From assembly GCA_023846275.1 (NCBI GenBank), contig JAIUJO010000191.1:124001-188000 (forward strand): 64,000 nucleotides of DNA, read 5' to 3'. This DNA comes from Vanilla planifolia. Lineage: Eukaryota; Streptophyta; Magnoliopsida; Asparagales; Orchidaceae. A program made the position numbers and the translations under genes. The notes under the pieces are model-generated. The model made no database searches. It saw nothing but the letters and a program-made list of their open reading frames with translations, and was not told where the DNA came from. Position 1 is the first letter of the stretch; each line of letters opens with the position of its first letter. Shown in pieces: positions 25,946-40,959 of the stretch.

Positions 25946-28900
25946 TGTGTATGCATTTTTTCATGTCTATGCATGAATGCATATGTGCAAGTATGGGTGT
26001 CCTTGTCTATGTCTGTGTGTACATATTCATGCCTATATGGGTAGATTTGTGGTGTGTGTGAACATGTGTGTGTGTGGATGTTCATACGTGTGTTTGTTTG
26101 TTTGTGTGTGTGATCATGCATGTGTATGTGTGTTAGTTTATGCTTGTGTGTGTTTATGTACAAGTGTGTGTTTTGTCTGCTTGTGTATGGGCATGTGAAT
26201 GTCTATGCATGTGTGTGACTATGTGTGTGCATGCATGTCTATATATATTAGTATGTGTAGGTGTGCATGTATTTACATGTGCATTTGCATGTGAGTTCAT
26301 GTATGTATGTGCCTGTGTTTATGGCTATGTGCATGTGTGTGAGCATAGGCATGTGTGTACACGTGCATGTGTCTGTATGGGTGCATATGTTAGTGTTTAC
26401 TTGTATGTGTCATACATTTTTTCTATGTGTGCGTGTGTGCATTCATGTGTATGCATATGTATGATGCATGTTCTTGTGTACACATGTGTGGTTGTGTGCA
26501 TGGTTGTGTTTGTGTTTACATCACTGTTTTTATGCACATGTATGTGTTATTCTTTTTTGTGCACATGTGCATGTGTGTTTGTGTGAGTCTATGTATGAAT
26601 GCATATGTGTGGTGTGTGTGCATGTCTGCATGTGTGTGTGCAGGTGCACATGTAAGCATGTATGTGTGTGCACGTTTGTGATTGTGTTCATGCATGAGCA
26701 TTACTTTCCATGTGTGTGTGCATGTGTATGTGTTTACATGTGGGCATGTTTGTGTGTGAGCATTTTTATCTATATGTACATGGGTTTGTGCATGCATGCC
26801 TCCATGCATTTTCATGTGTTTTTTGTATGTGTGTGTTTAAGGGTGTGTATGTATGTTGTGTGCACATGTGCATGTCTTTCTGTGTGTGTGTGTGGGGGTT
26901 TATGTATATTGTTTGTTTTTGTGTGTGTATTGTGCATCCGTATATGTTTGTGTTCATGTGTGCATGTATGTGTACGTGTGTCTATAATACTGTGTCCATT
27001 TATGCATACATGTGTGTGTATTATTTTGTGTCCAAGCGTGCATGCGTGTTTGTGCATGTGTGCACATGTTCATGACTAGTTATGTGGGTGAATGTTGGTG
27101 TGACTTCATAAGTGCATGTGTGTGGTTGCAATTTTGTGTGCATAGTTGTGTGCATGCTTGTGTCAACGTGTTTGTCCGAGTGCATGAGTGTTTGTGTGTG
27201 GGGGTTTATCTGTGTGAGCACCAATATGCATGCATGTGTGTGCATTTGTTTGTGTGTGAGGGGTGTGTTGCGAGTGTGTGCATGTGTGCGTATGTGTGTG
27301 TACGTGCATGTGTGTTTGTTTGTGTGCACATGCACACATGCTTGTGTTTATATGGGGTGTGTGGGTGTGTTTGTGGACTCGTGTGTGTCTGTGTGTGTGT
27401 GCATGAGTGTGTGCATATGCATGTGCATGTGTGTATTTGTATGAGTGTAATTTTGTACATGTATGTGTATCCAAGTCTATGTGTGTGTACATATGTTTGC
27501 ATGTGTGTTCTTGTGCATGTATACGCGGGTGTGCATATGTGCATGCATACATGTGTGGTTATATGTATGTACGTATGTGCATGTGTGGATGCATGTGCAT
27601 ATATATGTGTGTACATATGCATTTCTACATGTCTATTTGTCTACTTGTGTATTTTTGTGTATGTGCATGCACATGTGTGTGAATGTGTTTGTGTATGCAT
27701 ATTTGTGTTTGTGCATGTGTCTATGCACATGTGTGTATGTGTACATGTGCATATGTGTGTGTGTGCATGTATGATTGTGGGTGTGTGTGAGCACGCATGT
27801 GTGAGTACGTATGTGTGGGCATGTGCAACCACTTGTGTGCATGTTTTTGTTCATGTACTTGTGCACATGCATGCATGCATGTTTCTAGGCATATGTGTAT
27901 GTTTGTGTGTTTGTACATGCATGAACTATGTATATGTCGATGCATCATTCCTGTATGTGCATGTGTGTGACTACACCTGTGTGTATGTGTACGTGTATGT
28001 GTGTGCATGTACAAGTGTGTGTTCATGTATATTTCAATCTGTGTTGTTGTATGCATATGTGTCTTTACATGTGTGGTTATGCATATGTGTGTAGGTGTAC
28101 ATGTACATGCATGTGTGTATACGTGTGTCTGGTTCTGTGCATGTGTGCATGTTCATGTGTGTATTTTTTATGCTTGTGTGTATGTGGGTGCATAGGTGCA
28201 TACGTGTGTATGTGTGCATTCATGTGTGTTTCTATGTGTGTACTTGAGTTTGTGTGAGTGTATCTATGTGTACATGTGTGTTTGTATCTATGTGTGCATG
28301 TGTGTATGCAAGCATCTACAAACATGCATGTGATTATTTACATGTCTGAACATATGTATTGCATGTCTTTGAGCCTTTATGTCTACATGTGTGTGTGCTT
28401 ACACCTATGCATCTGTGTGTGTAGGCATGTGCTTGTGCATGTGTGTGTGTGTGTATTTGTGTGCATGTGCATACATGTGCATGCATGTGTGTGCATGTAC
28501 ATAAGTGTGTGTGTGTGTGTGGGTACATGCAGGTGCATGTGTGTTTGTGTCAGTGTGTGTCTCTATAAGTTTGTGCACATATGTTATGTGTTTGTGGGTG
28601 TATACATGTGTGCAAGCATGTATGTTTGTGTGTGTGTTTGAATGCCTGTGTGCATGCATTTGCATGTGTGGGCATGTACGGATGTGTATGTAAGTGTGCA
28701 TGTTTAAGTTTGTGTGTGTGTGTGTGTACATGTGTATGTGTAGGTGTGTGTGTGCAATTTGTGTTGTTTGTTCTATCTTTATGTTTACTTACATGAATGC
28801 ATGTTTGTGGGATTTGTTGTGCTTGTGTCATTGTGTGCATGTGCATGGGTGTGGTACACGTTTGCACATGTGTGTGTGTGTGTGTGCACATGTTTATGTG

Positions 28901-30046
28901 CAAGTGTTTTTGCACATATGTAGATGTGTATACATGTGCATGTGTTCATGCACAAACACTAGTGTGTGCATGTACATGTGTGCACTTGTGTGTTCTTGAA
29001 TGTGTGTCACCATGTGTCTATGTGTTCGTTCATGTATGAGTCAACATATGGATGCATTCGAGTGTGTGTGTGGGTGTGCATGACTTTGTATCTAAATTGG
29101 TGTTTGTGTTTCTATCCATGTGGGTGTGTGTTTGGGTGTGTTTTATGTGCATACATGTGCACACACATGTATGTGTGCACGAGTATGGTTGTGTGTGTTT
29201 GTACGTGTGTGTGTGTGTGTATGTGTGTGTACATGGGTGCATGTATGTTTGCTTATGTTCATACATTTATGTGTGTTAATGTGGTTGTGTGTGGGTATGT
29301 GTATGAGGGTGTGTGTATGTGCTTGCATATAAATATTTGCATGCATGTGTGCGTGAGTGCATGTTTGTGTGTTTGTGCATGTTGTGTGCCCTTATAGTAC
29401 ATGCATGTGTGTGTGTGTGTATGTGTATATTTATGTTTATGCATGTACATTTGTATATGCATGTGTGTGTGGATGTGTCTATATGTGCTATTTGTTTACA
29501 TATGTGTTCTTTTGTACATGTGTGTGTTAAAGTCTATGTGCGTGTATGTGTTTTTGGATAAGTGTTGGTTTCCATGTGTGTACTTGTGCATGTGTTTGAG
29601 TGTGTGCATGAGTGTGTGGGCATGAATGTGTATGTGTGGGTGCATGAGTGTGTTTGCCTACACATGCATATGTACATGTGCACATACATATGTGTGTAGA
29701 TGCTTGTGTGTGTGTAAGTTTGTGTTTATGGGTGTGTGTGGATGTTTATGTATGCATATCTATTTGTGCATGAGTGTATATCTATGTGTGCATGTGTGCG
29801 TACATGCAGATAAATGTATATGTGTGGGTGTGGGTGCTTGCATATGCATGAGTAGGTGTTTGTGCAAGCAACAAATGCATGTATATGCATTTGTATATGT
29901 GTTTGTGTGTGTGTGTGTGTAGATGTTTGCAATTATGTTTATGTGTGCATGTGTCAATTCCTATGCTTGTTCATTTAAGTGTGTGCATGTGCATGTGAAT
30001 GTTTTCATGTAAGTGTAGGCATGTACATGTGAGTGTATTGTGTTTA

Positions 30047-30072
30047 TGTGTGTGTGTGTGTGTGTGTGTGTG
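30047..30072 (+). repeat. Pure (TG)n microsatellite tract
   Basis: Thirteen uninterrupted TG units, the longest pure TG run I noticed in the block. Confidence 0.85.
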
Positions 30073-33000
30073 CATATCTATGTTGGTTCACTTGTATGCA
30101 TGTATGAGTGTGTGTTTATATGTGTGCATGGGCACATGTGTGTTTGTGTCTGCATGTGTGTGCGTAAAGGGTATGAATGTGTGTGCATGTGCATATACAT
30201 GCATGTTTTTCTATCCATGCTTTTTGGCAAGTGTGTGTGAATCTAGGTGTTGCATGTGTGTGTGAATGTTTATGCTTTGTAGGTGTCTGTGCATGTGTGT
30301 GCATGGCCATATGTGTGTATGTGTGTGTATGTGCAAGTGTGTCTTTGTTTATGTAGGTTGGTGTGTGTGTACATGTCTGCATGTGTGTGTACATGTATGC
30401 ATGCATATATGTGAGTGTATTTGTGTTCATGTGTGAGCATGTGTGCTTATGTGCTTATGTGAGTGTGCATGTGTGTGTCTTCGTGTGTGCATGTGGATGT
30501 GCATGTATGTTTGTTTGAGTGTATTTCTACAAGCATGCATTAATGTGTGTGTGCATGTGTTTGTGTAGGTTTGTTCTTTTTAATATGTGCACGAGTGCTT
30601 GTGCATGTGCATGTGTGCGTGAGTGTTTGCTTGTGTTTTTGTGTGCGTGAACATGTGCATGTGCATGTACTTGTGTGTATGTGTTTGTGTGCATTTGTTT
30701 GTGAGTGTGTTTTTGTGTGTGTGTGCATATGCATGTGAGTGTGTAGGTGCATGTATGTGTATATGTATGTTTGTGCATGCATGTGTGCTTGTGTGCTTAT
30801 GTGTAGATGTGTTTGCATGTGTGTTGTGTGCTCGCATGGTTGAGGGCATGCATGGTTCTCCATATGTGTAGTTGAGTGAGTGTGTGTGTGTGTATGAACA
30901 TAACTGTGGGTGCGTGTGTGTGCATGTGTATGCACTCGTGTGTTTGTGTGTATGTATGTGCATTTATGTGTGTAGGTGTGCATGTTTGTCTGCATGTGTG
31001 TGTGCATGTGCATGTGTGAGAATGTGAGCATGTGTGTGTATGTTTATGTGCATTTGTGAGTGCATACACACATGTGTATGTGTGTATTTGCCTACGTGTA
31101 TGTGTGTGCGTGCATGTGTGTATACGAGTGTGTTTGTGCATGTGTGAATGCCTACATACACATCTGCATGCATGCACATGCCTTTGTGTGAGTGTGTATG
31201 TGTGTGTGAGTGTGCATGAACATAAGTGTGCATGCATGTGTGCTTGTGTGTGTATGAGTATATGTGTGCATGTGTATGTGCATGTGTGTATGTGCTTGTG
31301 CATATTCTTGTCAGTGTGCACATGTTTGTGCATGTGTGTTTTTATGAGTGTTCTTATTTGTGTGCATGTATCTACATGTGTGTGTGTGTGCATGCTTATG
31401 TATGTGTGTGCACACGTGCATGTTTCCATGAGTGTGTGCATGTGCATGTGTGTGGAAGTGTAGGTGCATGTGTGAGTGCATACATGGGTGCATACATGTG
31501 TGTATGTGTATGTGCATGTTTCTCTGTGTATGCGCATGGGCGTGTGTACATGTTTGCTGTGTGTCAATGTGTATACATATGTGTGTGTGTGTGTGGGTTG
31601 TGGGTGTATAAGAGTGCATGTGTTTATGTGTGTGTCTTTATGTGTGCATGCATGTTTGATTCAGTGTGTGGGTTCAAGTGCATGTATGTGTACATGTGTG
31701 TGTGTGTGTTGGTGGGTGTTTGTATGCATGTTTCTAGGTACGTATCGATGTGCATATGTGTGTGTGTGCACATGTGAGTGGGTGCATGTGTGCATGTATG
31801 CATGTGCACTTGTGTGTCATCATGGTTGCGTGTGCATGTGTGCATTTGTGTGGGTGTATGTGTGTTCGCGTGTGTGTGTATGCTTGTGTGTTTGCATATG
31901 TGTGTGTGTTCATGACTATCGACTAAATGTTCATGTGTGTGTGCACATGCACTCATAATTGTGTGTGTCGGTGTATGCGCATGAGTGTATGTTAGGTTGT
32001 GCATAGAAATGCATGTATGTGTGTGTTTTTGTGTGTTTTTATGTGCATGTGCATTTGTGTGTGTTTGTGTATATGTAGACTTAATTGTTTATGCATATGC
32101 TTGCATGTGTGTGTGTCTATGAGTTTGTGTATGCATGTGCATGTGCATACATACATGCATGTGTGTGTGCATGTACACACATGTATGCATGTATGCATGT
32201 GTGTGTGTGCTTGTGTTGGTGTGCGCATGTGCGTATGTGTGGTTGTACGTGTGTGTGTGTGTCAATGCATGCATGCATGTGTGTGTGTGTATGTGTATTT
32301 GTTAATCTATTTGTGTGTGTGCATGTGTGTGACTATGAGTGCTTGTGTGTGCATGTTTGAGTGCATGTGTGTGTGCACATATGTGTGCATGCAAATGCAT
32401 CTGTGTGTGCTTTGCATGTGTGTGTGCATGTGCATGTGCAAGTGTGTGTTTGAATGTATGTGTTACTATACTTGTGGGTGTGCATGAGGGTGCATTTGCT
32501 TGTTCATGTGTGTGTATGTGTATGAGTGTGTTTTCATGTGTGTGAATGTGTGATTGCAAGTGTGAGCATATTTTTGTGCATGTGTGTGTGTATGTGCATG
32601 CACATGCATGTGAGTATGTGTGTGTTTGTGTGTGGGAGTGTGTATGTGTGGATGTGTGTGACTGTACGTGTATGTACAAGAGTTCTTGTGTTAGTGTTTG
32701 AAGGTATGCATATGTGTGTGCATGTGCATGTATGTGTGAGTGCATGTACATCTATGTTTGTTTGTGTGCATGTGTGCATGTTTTTATGCATCATGGGTTC
32801 ATTTGTGTGTCTCTATTGTGTGTGTGTGTGTGTCAACATTTTTATCAAATATATGGGTGTCATTTGCATGTGTGTGCATGTGCATGTGCATATGTGTGTG
32901 TATGCTTGTGCTTGTGTGTGCAAATATGTTTGTTTTTGTATGTGCTAGTGTGTTTGTGTTTAAGTATGTTTACATGTATGCAAACACATGCATGTGTGTG

Positions 33001-35061
33001 CATGTGTGTTTTCATATGTGTTCGAGTGTGTTTGTGTTTGTGCTCATGTGTGCATACGTTTTGCATGTGTGTTTGTGTGCACGTTTGTAGACACATGTGC
33101 ATGTGTACATGGGTTTGTCCAAGCAAACTTGTGTGTGTGGGCTCGTGTCTTCTTGTACATGAGTGTGTGTCCATGTGTATGTGCTTTTATGTGCATGAGT
33201 GTATGTGTGTGTTTGGGTACATGTGAGCATGTGGATGTTTGTACATAAATGTGTGTTCATCTTAGTTTGTGTAGGTGTGCATGTGTTTGCTTATGAATGT
33301 ACATTTGTGTGCCTGTCCATGTGTGTACGTGTTTGCATGTGTTTTATATGTGTGTGTGTGCATTTTTGTGTGTGCATGTGTGTAGTTGTGTATGTTGTCG
33401 TGAATGTGTATGTGTATGTGCATGTGTGCTTGTGTGTGTGTGTAGATCCATCCATGTTTGCTTATGTGCATGTGTTCATGCCTTTGTATGTGGTTATGCA
33501 AGTGTATGTGTGTGTGTGTGTGTGTGCATTTGTGTGTGCATCTATGTGAGTGTATAAGCTTGTGTGTGTGCACTTGTGTACATGTGTTAATGTGTGTCTG
33601 TGTGGATGTGTCTATGCATGCACATGTGTATAAGTGTGCGTTTGTGTGTCTGTGCATGTTTACATGCTTATTTGGGCATGTGCTAGTATGCTGTGTGCGT
33701 ATGTGCATGCATGCATGCATGATTGTGTGTTTGTTTACATGTTTATGCTTCTACATGTGTTTCTTTTGTGTGTGTGTGTGTGTTTGTGCATTTCTATGTA
33801 TGTGTCTATGTGCATGTGCCTATTTTTGTGCCTACATGTGTATGTATGTGCATGTGTTTTTGCATGTGTGTATGTGTTTTTGTGTGTGTGTATATGTGTT
33901 CATATATGTGGATTTGTTGCATGTTAGTATGTGTGTGTGTGCATAGTTGTGTATGCTTACATATGTGTGTAAATATGTGTGCATGTCCATAGATGTGTGT
34001 GAGTGGGTGCTTGTGTGTGTCTATTATTGTTTATAGGTGTATGTGAGTATTTAGGTGTGCTTGTGTGTTTGTGTGAGTGCAGGTTAATGCCTATATATGT
34101 GTGTATGTAGACAAATGTATGTATTTGTGTGCGTGTGTATATGTGCACAAGTGTCTATATATGTGTGTGTGTGTGCAAGCATGTATATGAGTGTTACTCT
34201 CCTTTGTGGGTACGTGTGTGGGGGTTTGTGTGCGCATGTCTGCACATGTGCATGCTTATCTGTGCAGACACATGTGTGTATGCATGTGTTTCTTTTATGC
34301 TTATGTGTGACTATGTGTGTGTGTGTGAATAAGTTCCTTTGTGTGCATGTTTTTATGCATGTGTGTGTCTACATGCATATGCATATGTGCATGAAAGTAT
34401 ATATGTATGTTTGTTTTGTATGTGTGTGGGTTTGCATGTGTGTTCATATGCATGTGGATGTCAAAATGGAGAGTATGTGTATGCATGTGTGTGCGTATGC
34501 TTATGTATCTATCAACATTTGTGTGTGTTTATGTGTGTGAGCTAGTGCACACTAGCATGTGTGTGTGCATGAGCATTGGTATGTGCATTTTTATGTGCAT
34601 CTATTTGTGTGAGTGTGTTGATGCACACAAGAGTGTGTATGTTGAAATTTGTGTGTGTGTGTTTAAGTGTGCATACGTGTGTGTGTGTGTGTAAGTGTGC
34701 TATGTGTGTGCTTATGTTTTGTACATGTGCAGTGCATGGAAGTGCATGTGTGTGTGGATGTGCATGTGTGTACATGTTTGTGTATGAATGTGAGTCTGTA
34801 CGTGGATGAGTGTGCACATGTGCATGTGTGTGAGGTGTGCTTGAGTGTCTGTAAGTGTGCATATGTCTATGTGTTCAATCACATATGTGTGCATGTTTGT
34901 GTGTTATTGTGCACATGCATGTGTACTTTTTTGTGACTGTGTACGTTCGTTTGCATGTGCGTGGGTGCATACTTATGCATCTGTATGTGTCTATGGGCAT
35001 GTGTGTTTGTGTGCACATGTTTGTATGTACTTGTGTGAGTGTGCATGAATGTTTTGTCTAT

Positions 35062-35117
35062 GCATGTCTTTGAGCATATGTGTGTGTGTGCATGTCTTTA
35101 AGCATGTGTGTGAGCCT
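35062..35117 (+). repeat. 28-bp tandem duplication in the TG array
   Basis: GCATGTCTTTGAGCATATG at 35,062 is followed by GCATGTCTTTAAGCATGTG at 35,090, a 28-bp head-to-tail pair with a few substitutions. Confidence 0.75.
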
Positions 35118-35817
35118 ATGCATGTGCTTGTGCAAGCATGTGTGTGCATGTGCATGTGTGTGTGTTTGAGTGTGTGCATGCATTTTTGTTTGTATGGGTG
35201 TGTGCTCATGTTTATGTATGTGTGGGTACTTGTATGCTTTCAATTCGCGTGAGTGTGCGAGCATGCGTGCACATGCTTGTGTGTGTGTGTGTGGATAATT
35301 GTGAATTTGTGTGTGCATGTACGAACATGTGCGTGTGTGTGCGTATGTGTACGTAGGTTTGCATGCATGTAGCCATGTGTTTGTGTAGGGTGCATGCATT
35401 TATGTGTTTGTTGTGTGTGCTCTGTGTGTGTGCATGTGCATGTATGCATGTGTGTTTTTGTGTGTACATCAATGTGTGTATGCATGTATATGTGTGTGTT
35501 TATGCACGTGTGTTTACTTATTTTTTTGCATTTGTGCGTGTGTGTACACAAGTAATGTGCACATGTGTGCATAGGTGTTCATGCATTCTTATGAGCACAT
35601 AGAGCATATGTGTGCCTTTGTATTCATGTATCTTTGTGTGTGTGTGTGTGCGTGTGCGTGTATGTGTGTGGTTGTGGGTGTGTATATGTTTGCATCATAT
35701 GCATAAGATTTTATGCATGTCTATTAATGTTCTTGTGTGTGCATGTGCATGTGTGTGCTTGTGTGTTTGGTGGGTGGGTGTGTGTGTGTATGTGCATATG
35801 TGCTTCTATGTGTGCAT

Positions 35818-35877
35818 AAGTGTACACATGTGTGTAAATAAAAAAAAAAAAAAAAAAAAAAAGTGTACACATGTGTG
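35818..35877 (+). mobile_element. Poly-A tract flanked by 17-bp direct repeats (retrotransposition-like scar)
   Basis: A run of 23 A starts at 35,840, preceded by TAAAT. It lies between two identical copies of AAGTGTACACATGTGTG, at 35,818-35,834 and 35,861-35,877. The first two A of the right copy belong equally to the A run, so the unambiguous direct repeat is 15 bp. A target-site duplication next to a 3' poly-A tail is the known signature of LINE-type target-primed reverse transcription. Here almost nothing is left of an element body, so the simplest reading is an extremely 5'-truncated insertion that delivered only an A tail. The orientation is + because the A run is on the + strand. An alternative is slippage of a short A run between two chance copies of array sequence. 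Confidence 0.6.
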
Positions 35878-38800
35878 CTAGTGTGTAAGCATTTGTGTGT
35901 GTGCATGTATGATTGTGTCTTTGTATGTATGTGGGTGTGTGTACATGTGTGCATGTGTTTGTATATATGTTTGCATGTATGTGTGTGAATGTGCATGTGT
36001 GTGTGCATGCATGCGTGAGTGTACATGTGTGTGCATATGTTTACATGTGTGCATCTCTATGTGTATTGTGCATGTGTGTGTGTGTATCTACATGCATGTG
36101 TGCATGTAGGCATGCACATATGTGTGTCCTTATATCCATGTGTGCCTATGTGTCTGTGTTTGCATGTCTGTGCTTCTGCATGCACGTGTCTTTCTATGTG
36201 TGTGTGTGTAAGTGAATGTGTTTGTGTGTTGCTATGCACATGTTTGTGCTAGCATGGCTAAATGTGTGTGTTTATATGTCAGTGTGTGTGTGCAATTTTT
36301 GTGTTGGTGTGCATGTGCATGTGTGTGTGTATGTTTGTGCTTGTGTGCATGTGTGTGTGTATGTTTGTGTATATGCATGTGTATATATGCATGTGTATGT
36401 GCACACATGTATGTACATGTGTTGTGTGTGTGGGTGGGTGTGTGTGCATGTTTGTGTATGAATGTGTATGCAATTGTGTGTGCAAGTAAGCACATGTTTG
36501 TGTGCATGTGGGTGTACAAGTATGTGTGTTAGCATGTGTGTACATGTATGCATACATATGTGTGTGCTTATGCAAGTATCTATGTGTGTGTGCATGCAAG
36601 TGAGCATATGTCTGTACATCTTTGTGTGTGTGGGCATGAGTTTGCATGAGTGTGTGCCACTTTGTTTGTGCATATGAGTGCACATTTTTGAGTGTGCATG
36701 TGTGTGTGTGCACATGAGTGCATATTTGTGTGCATGCACATGCATGTGTATGTGTATGCTAATGCATACATAATTATGTGCATACATCTCTATATATGTG
36801 TGTGTATGTGCATGGGTGTGTGTTGACACTCATGTGTTTGTATGTGTGTGTGTTTATTAGTGAATTTTTATTCCTGTGATTATGTGTGATTGTCTGTATG
36901 TGTGCTTGTGCATATGTGTATTAATGTGTTTCTATGCATGTGCATGTGTGTGTTTGAGTACATATGTGAATGTCTATGTATGCATGTGCATTTGTGTGTT
37001 TATGTGTGCATACATATGTGTGTGCATGTGTGTATTTATGCATTTTGTGAAGGTGTGTGTGCATGTTTGTGGCTATGCGTGTGTGTGTTTGTGCATTTTT
37101 GTGACTATGTGCACGTGTGTGCATGTAAGCATATGAGTGTGCCTATATATGTGCATGTATGTGCGTGAGTGTCTATGTTTGTGAGTGTGCATCTATAGTT
37201 GTGTGTGCCTATGTGTGTATAGGTGTATATATGTGTATGTGTTTGTACATGTTTGTACAAGTGTTTGTGTATTTGTGTTAGTGTGCATGCTTGTGTCTAT
37301 GCTACATGTGTGTATGTGTGCATATGAGTGTGTACATTTTCATGTGTGTGTGTGCATTCAAACATGTGTGTGTCTATGTATATGTCTTAGTGTGTGTGTG
37401 ACTATGTTCATGCACACATGTGTGTATATGTGATTGTGTTTATGTTTATGCATGTGGGTATGCTTGTTCTTCTATGTGGGCACGTATATTGGTTTATGTG
37501 TGTGTATAAGTATATATATGTGCATGCATGATTGGATATGTGTGTGTGCTTTTGTATGTGGGTATGTTTGTGTGCATGTGGGTGTGTATACATATGTATA
37601 TATGCATGCATGTGAGTTTGTGCATGTGCATGTATGGGAGCATGTGAGTGAGTGTCTTTGTACTTTTGGGCTTATGCATGTGTGTGTATGTGTTTGTGAG
37701 TATGAGTTTTTGCATGTATGTGCATAGGTTCACTTGTGTGTGTGCATGTATGTATATGTGCATGTTTTTTACTCTACTCTTATGCATGTGTGTGTATGTG
37801 TGTATGTGTATGCTTGTGTGTGTGTGTAAGTGTGTGTGGGTGTGAATGTTTTTTTTTGTAGCATGTGTGCATGTGCATGTGTGTGATTGAGTGTGTGCAT
37901 ATGCATGTGTGTGGTCATGTGTGTGTACATGTGTGTCTACAAGTGTATGTGCATGATCAATTTTGTGCCTGCTTGTTAGTGTGTGTGTGTGTGTGTCTAT
38001 GTGTGCATGTACTTGTGTTCATACATGCATGTGTGTGTGTGTATTTATGAGCATGTGTTCATGTGTGTGCTTGTGTGGATGTTTGTGTAAACATGTGGTG
38101 TGTCTACATGGATGTGTGAATGTATGTGCACGCATGTGTGCATGTGTTTATGCATGTGTGTGCATATGTTTGAGTATGCATGCTCTTGTCTATGTATTTA
38201 TGTGTATATTTGCATGTGTAAGTGCATGTGCATGTGTGATTATGAGAGTTTATGTGTGTTTGTTTGTCTGTGTGGATGTGTGCATGCATTTGTGAATGTG
38301 TGTGTACTTGTGTGCATGTGTTTGTTTGTCTGTTTGTATGTGTATGGGTGTGCATGTGTGTGTGTGTCAAAATACATGTGTGCATGTGTGTGCATGGGCA
38401 TGAGAGTGGGTGTGTTTTTGTGTGTGTTTATGTGTATATGTGTGTGTGTGTGCATTTATGTGCATATGTATATGTGTTTGTATGTTTGGGTGCATATCTA
38501 TGTGTTGTTGTTTGTACATGTGTGTGAGCATGTGTACGCATATGTGAGAGCATGCACATGAGTGTATAGGAGTGTCGTGTATGCATGTATGTGTGCACGA
38601 ATTTGTGTGTGTGTGCATGTATGTATGTGTAAATTCTTGTACGTCAATGTGGGTGTGCATGCACATACATTAGCGTCCATGAGTGTGTGTGAGCATACAT
38701 GTGTGTGTGTATGCGTGTTTATCGATATGTATGCTCTTGTATGCATGCATTTATGTGTGCATGTGTGTCTTTGTGTACATGTCTATGTATATGTGTACTT

Positions 38801-40959
38801 GCTTGTTTGTGAGTTTACATGCATGTTTGTGCATGTCTACATGTGAATTTTTATGTGCATGTCTATGCATTTGTGTGCATGTATGTGTATGTGTATGTAG
38901 TGCATGTTTGTAAGCATATACATACGTGTATATGCATGTATATTTGCTTGCATACATGTGTCAGTAGATATGTGTGTGCATGTGCATGCGTGTATGCATG
39001 TGTTTTGAAGGTGCCCATGTGTGTGTATGTGTGTGCAAGCATACTTATGTGTGTTTGTGGATAATGTCTATTTGTGTTTGTGGGTATGTGTGTAGGTTCG
39101 TTTAACAAGGGTTCAGTATGAGCATGCTTGTCTACTTGCATGTGAATGTGCATACATTTGTGTGCATGTGTGTTAATGTGTCAATATATGTGTGTGCATC
39201 TCTATGTACATGTATGAATGTAATTATGTGCATCATTGTAAGCACATGTGTAGGCGTGTGTTGTGTTTATGCTTGTGAGTGTTCATATGTTTGCATGTTT
39301 GTGCTTGTGCATATTTGTTTGACTTCATGTGTGAGTGTGCATTAGTGCATGCGTTTATGTGCGTGTGCACATGAGTGTGTTTATGTGTGTTTGTGTGTGC
39401 ATGTGTGAATGTGTTCATGTGAGTGTTCGTGCATGGGCACTATGTGTTCTTATGGGTGGGCACATATGTGTGTATGCATGTGTGCATTTATGGTATGTGC
39501 ATGTCTTCGTTTGTGTATGTGTATATGTGTATTTTTTGTGCATGTGTGGCTGCATGTATATGTGAGTGTACATGCATGTGTGTGCACATGTGTGCTTGTG
39601 TGTACATATGTGTGCATGTGCATTTCTCTATGCATGCTTGTGAGCCTATGTGTGTGTGCATATTCCTATCAATGTGCATGTGCACATGTTTATGTATACA
39701 TGTGTGTGCATGCATGTATATGTGCACAAGTGCATGTCTGTGTGTGCACATGTGTATGTGGGGGTGTATGTGGGTGTGTGTGAGCAGTGCATGTTTGTGT
39801 GCATAGGCATATGCGTGCATATGTGTGTGTGTGTGTGAATTTATCTATCTATGTGTGTACATGTGTGTTTGTACATGTGTGTGTGCATGTGTGTGAACGT
39901 GTTTTTTATGTGGTTGTATGTTGGCTCATATGTGTGTTTATGCATTTACATTTGCATGCACTTGTGCAAGTGCATGCGAGTTTAGGTGCACTTCTTTTTG
40001 TGTGCATTTAAGTATGTGCAAATGTGTGTGTATGTTTATGTGTGTGTGCATGCCTATATTTACAGGCATGTGTGTGCATGTCTATATGTATATGTGTTTG
40101 GATTTCTATGTGCCATTGCAAATGCATGTGCATATATGTGCATGTGCTTGTGTGTCCATGTGTGTGATTGTGTTTGTGTGTGAGTGTGTGTGTGCATCCA
40201 TGATTATGTGAGTACATCTGTGTGTAAGTGTGTGCATGTGTGTGAAGGTGTGCACATATGTGTATAGGTGTATGTTTGTTCTTGTGTGTGTGTGGGTACG
40301 TGCATGTGTGCATGTCATGCACATGTGTGTGTAGTGTGTGCAGATGTGAGTATGTGCATGCATGTGTGCGTACATGTGTACATGCATGTGTGTGTGTGCA
40401 TGTTTGTGCATAATCATGTGTGTGTGTTCTTGTCTATGTACATTTTTGCTTGTGCATGTGTGTGCACATGCATGTGTGCATGTTTGTATATGTGTAGGTG
40501 TGTTTGTGCTTTTGTGGTTATGTTTGTATTATCATGTGCATGTGTACCTATGCATGTGCATGTGTTAGTGTATGTTAATGTGTGTGTATGTGTGCATGTG
40601 TATATTTATATGCATATGTATTCATGTGTGTGTACATTCATGCACGTGCTTGCTTGTGCATGTCTATATATATGTGTTTACATTTCTATAGGACTTTGAT
40701 AGTGCATGTACATGTGTCTACATGTGCCTCTATGTGTGTGTGTCTGCATGCATGTGCATTTGCATTTGTGTGATGGTGTTTGTGTACATGTGTTTGTAGG
40801 AGGGATGCAAGTATACGCATGCATGTATGGGTGCATACACATATGTGTGTGTTTATATGTTTATCTATGGGTTTGTCTGTGTTTTTGTGTGTTCATGCAT
40901 GCATGTATGGGGGTGCATACTTGTGTGTGTCTTCGAGTGCGTGTATGCAAGTGCATATG

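Noticed and set aside
27012-28094. 360-codon open frame on +, rich in Cys, Val, Met and His
   Set aside because: It is pure TG-array sequence with the same dipeptide content in all frames and overlapping long frames on the opposite strand. No domain, intron or codon bias supports it.
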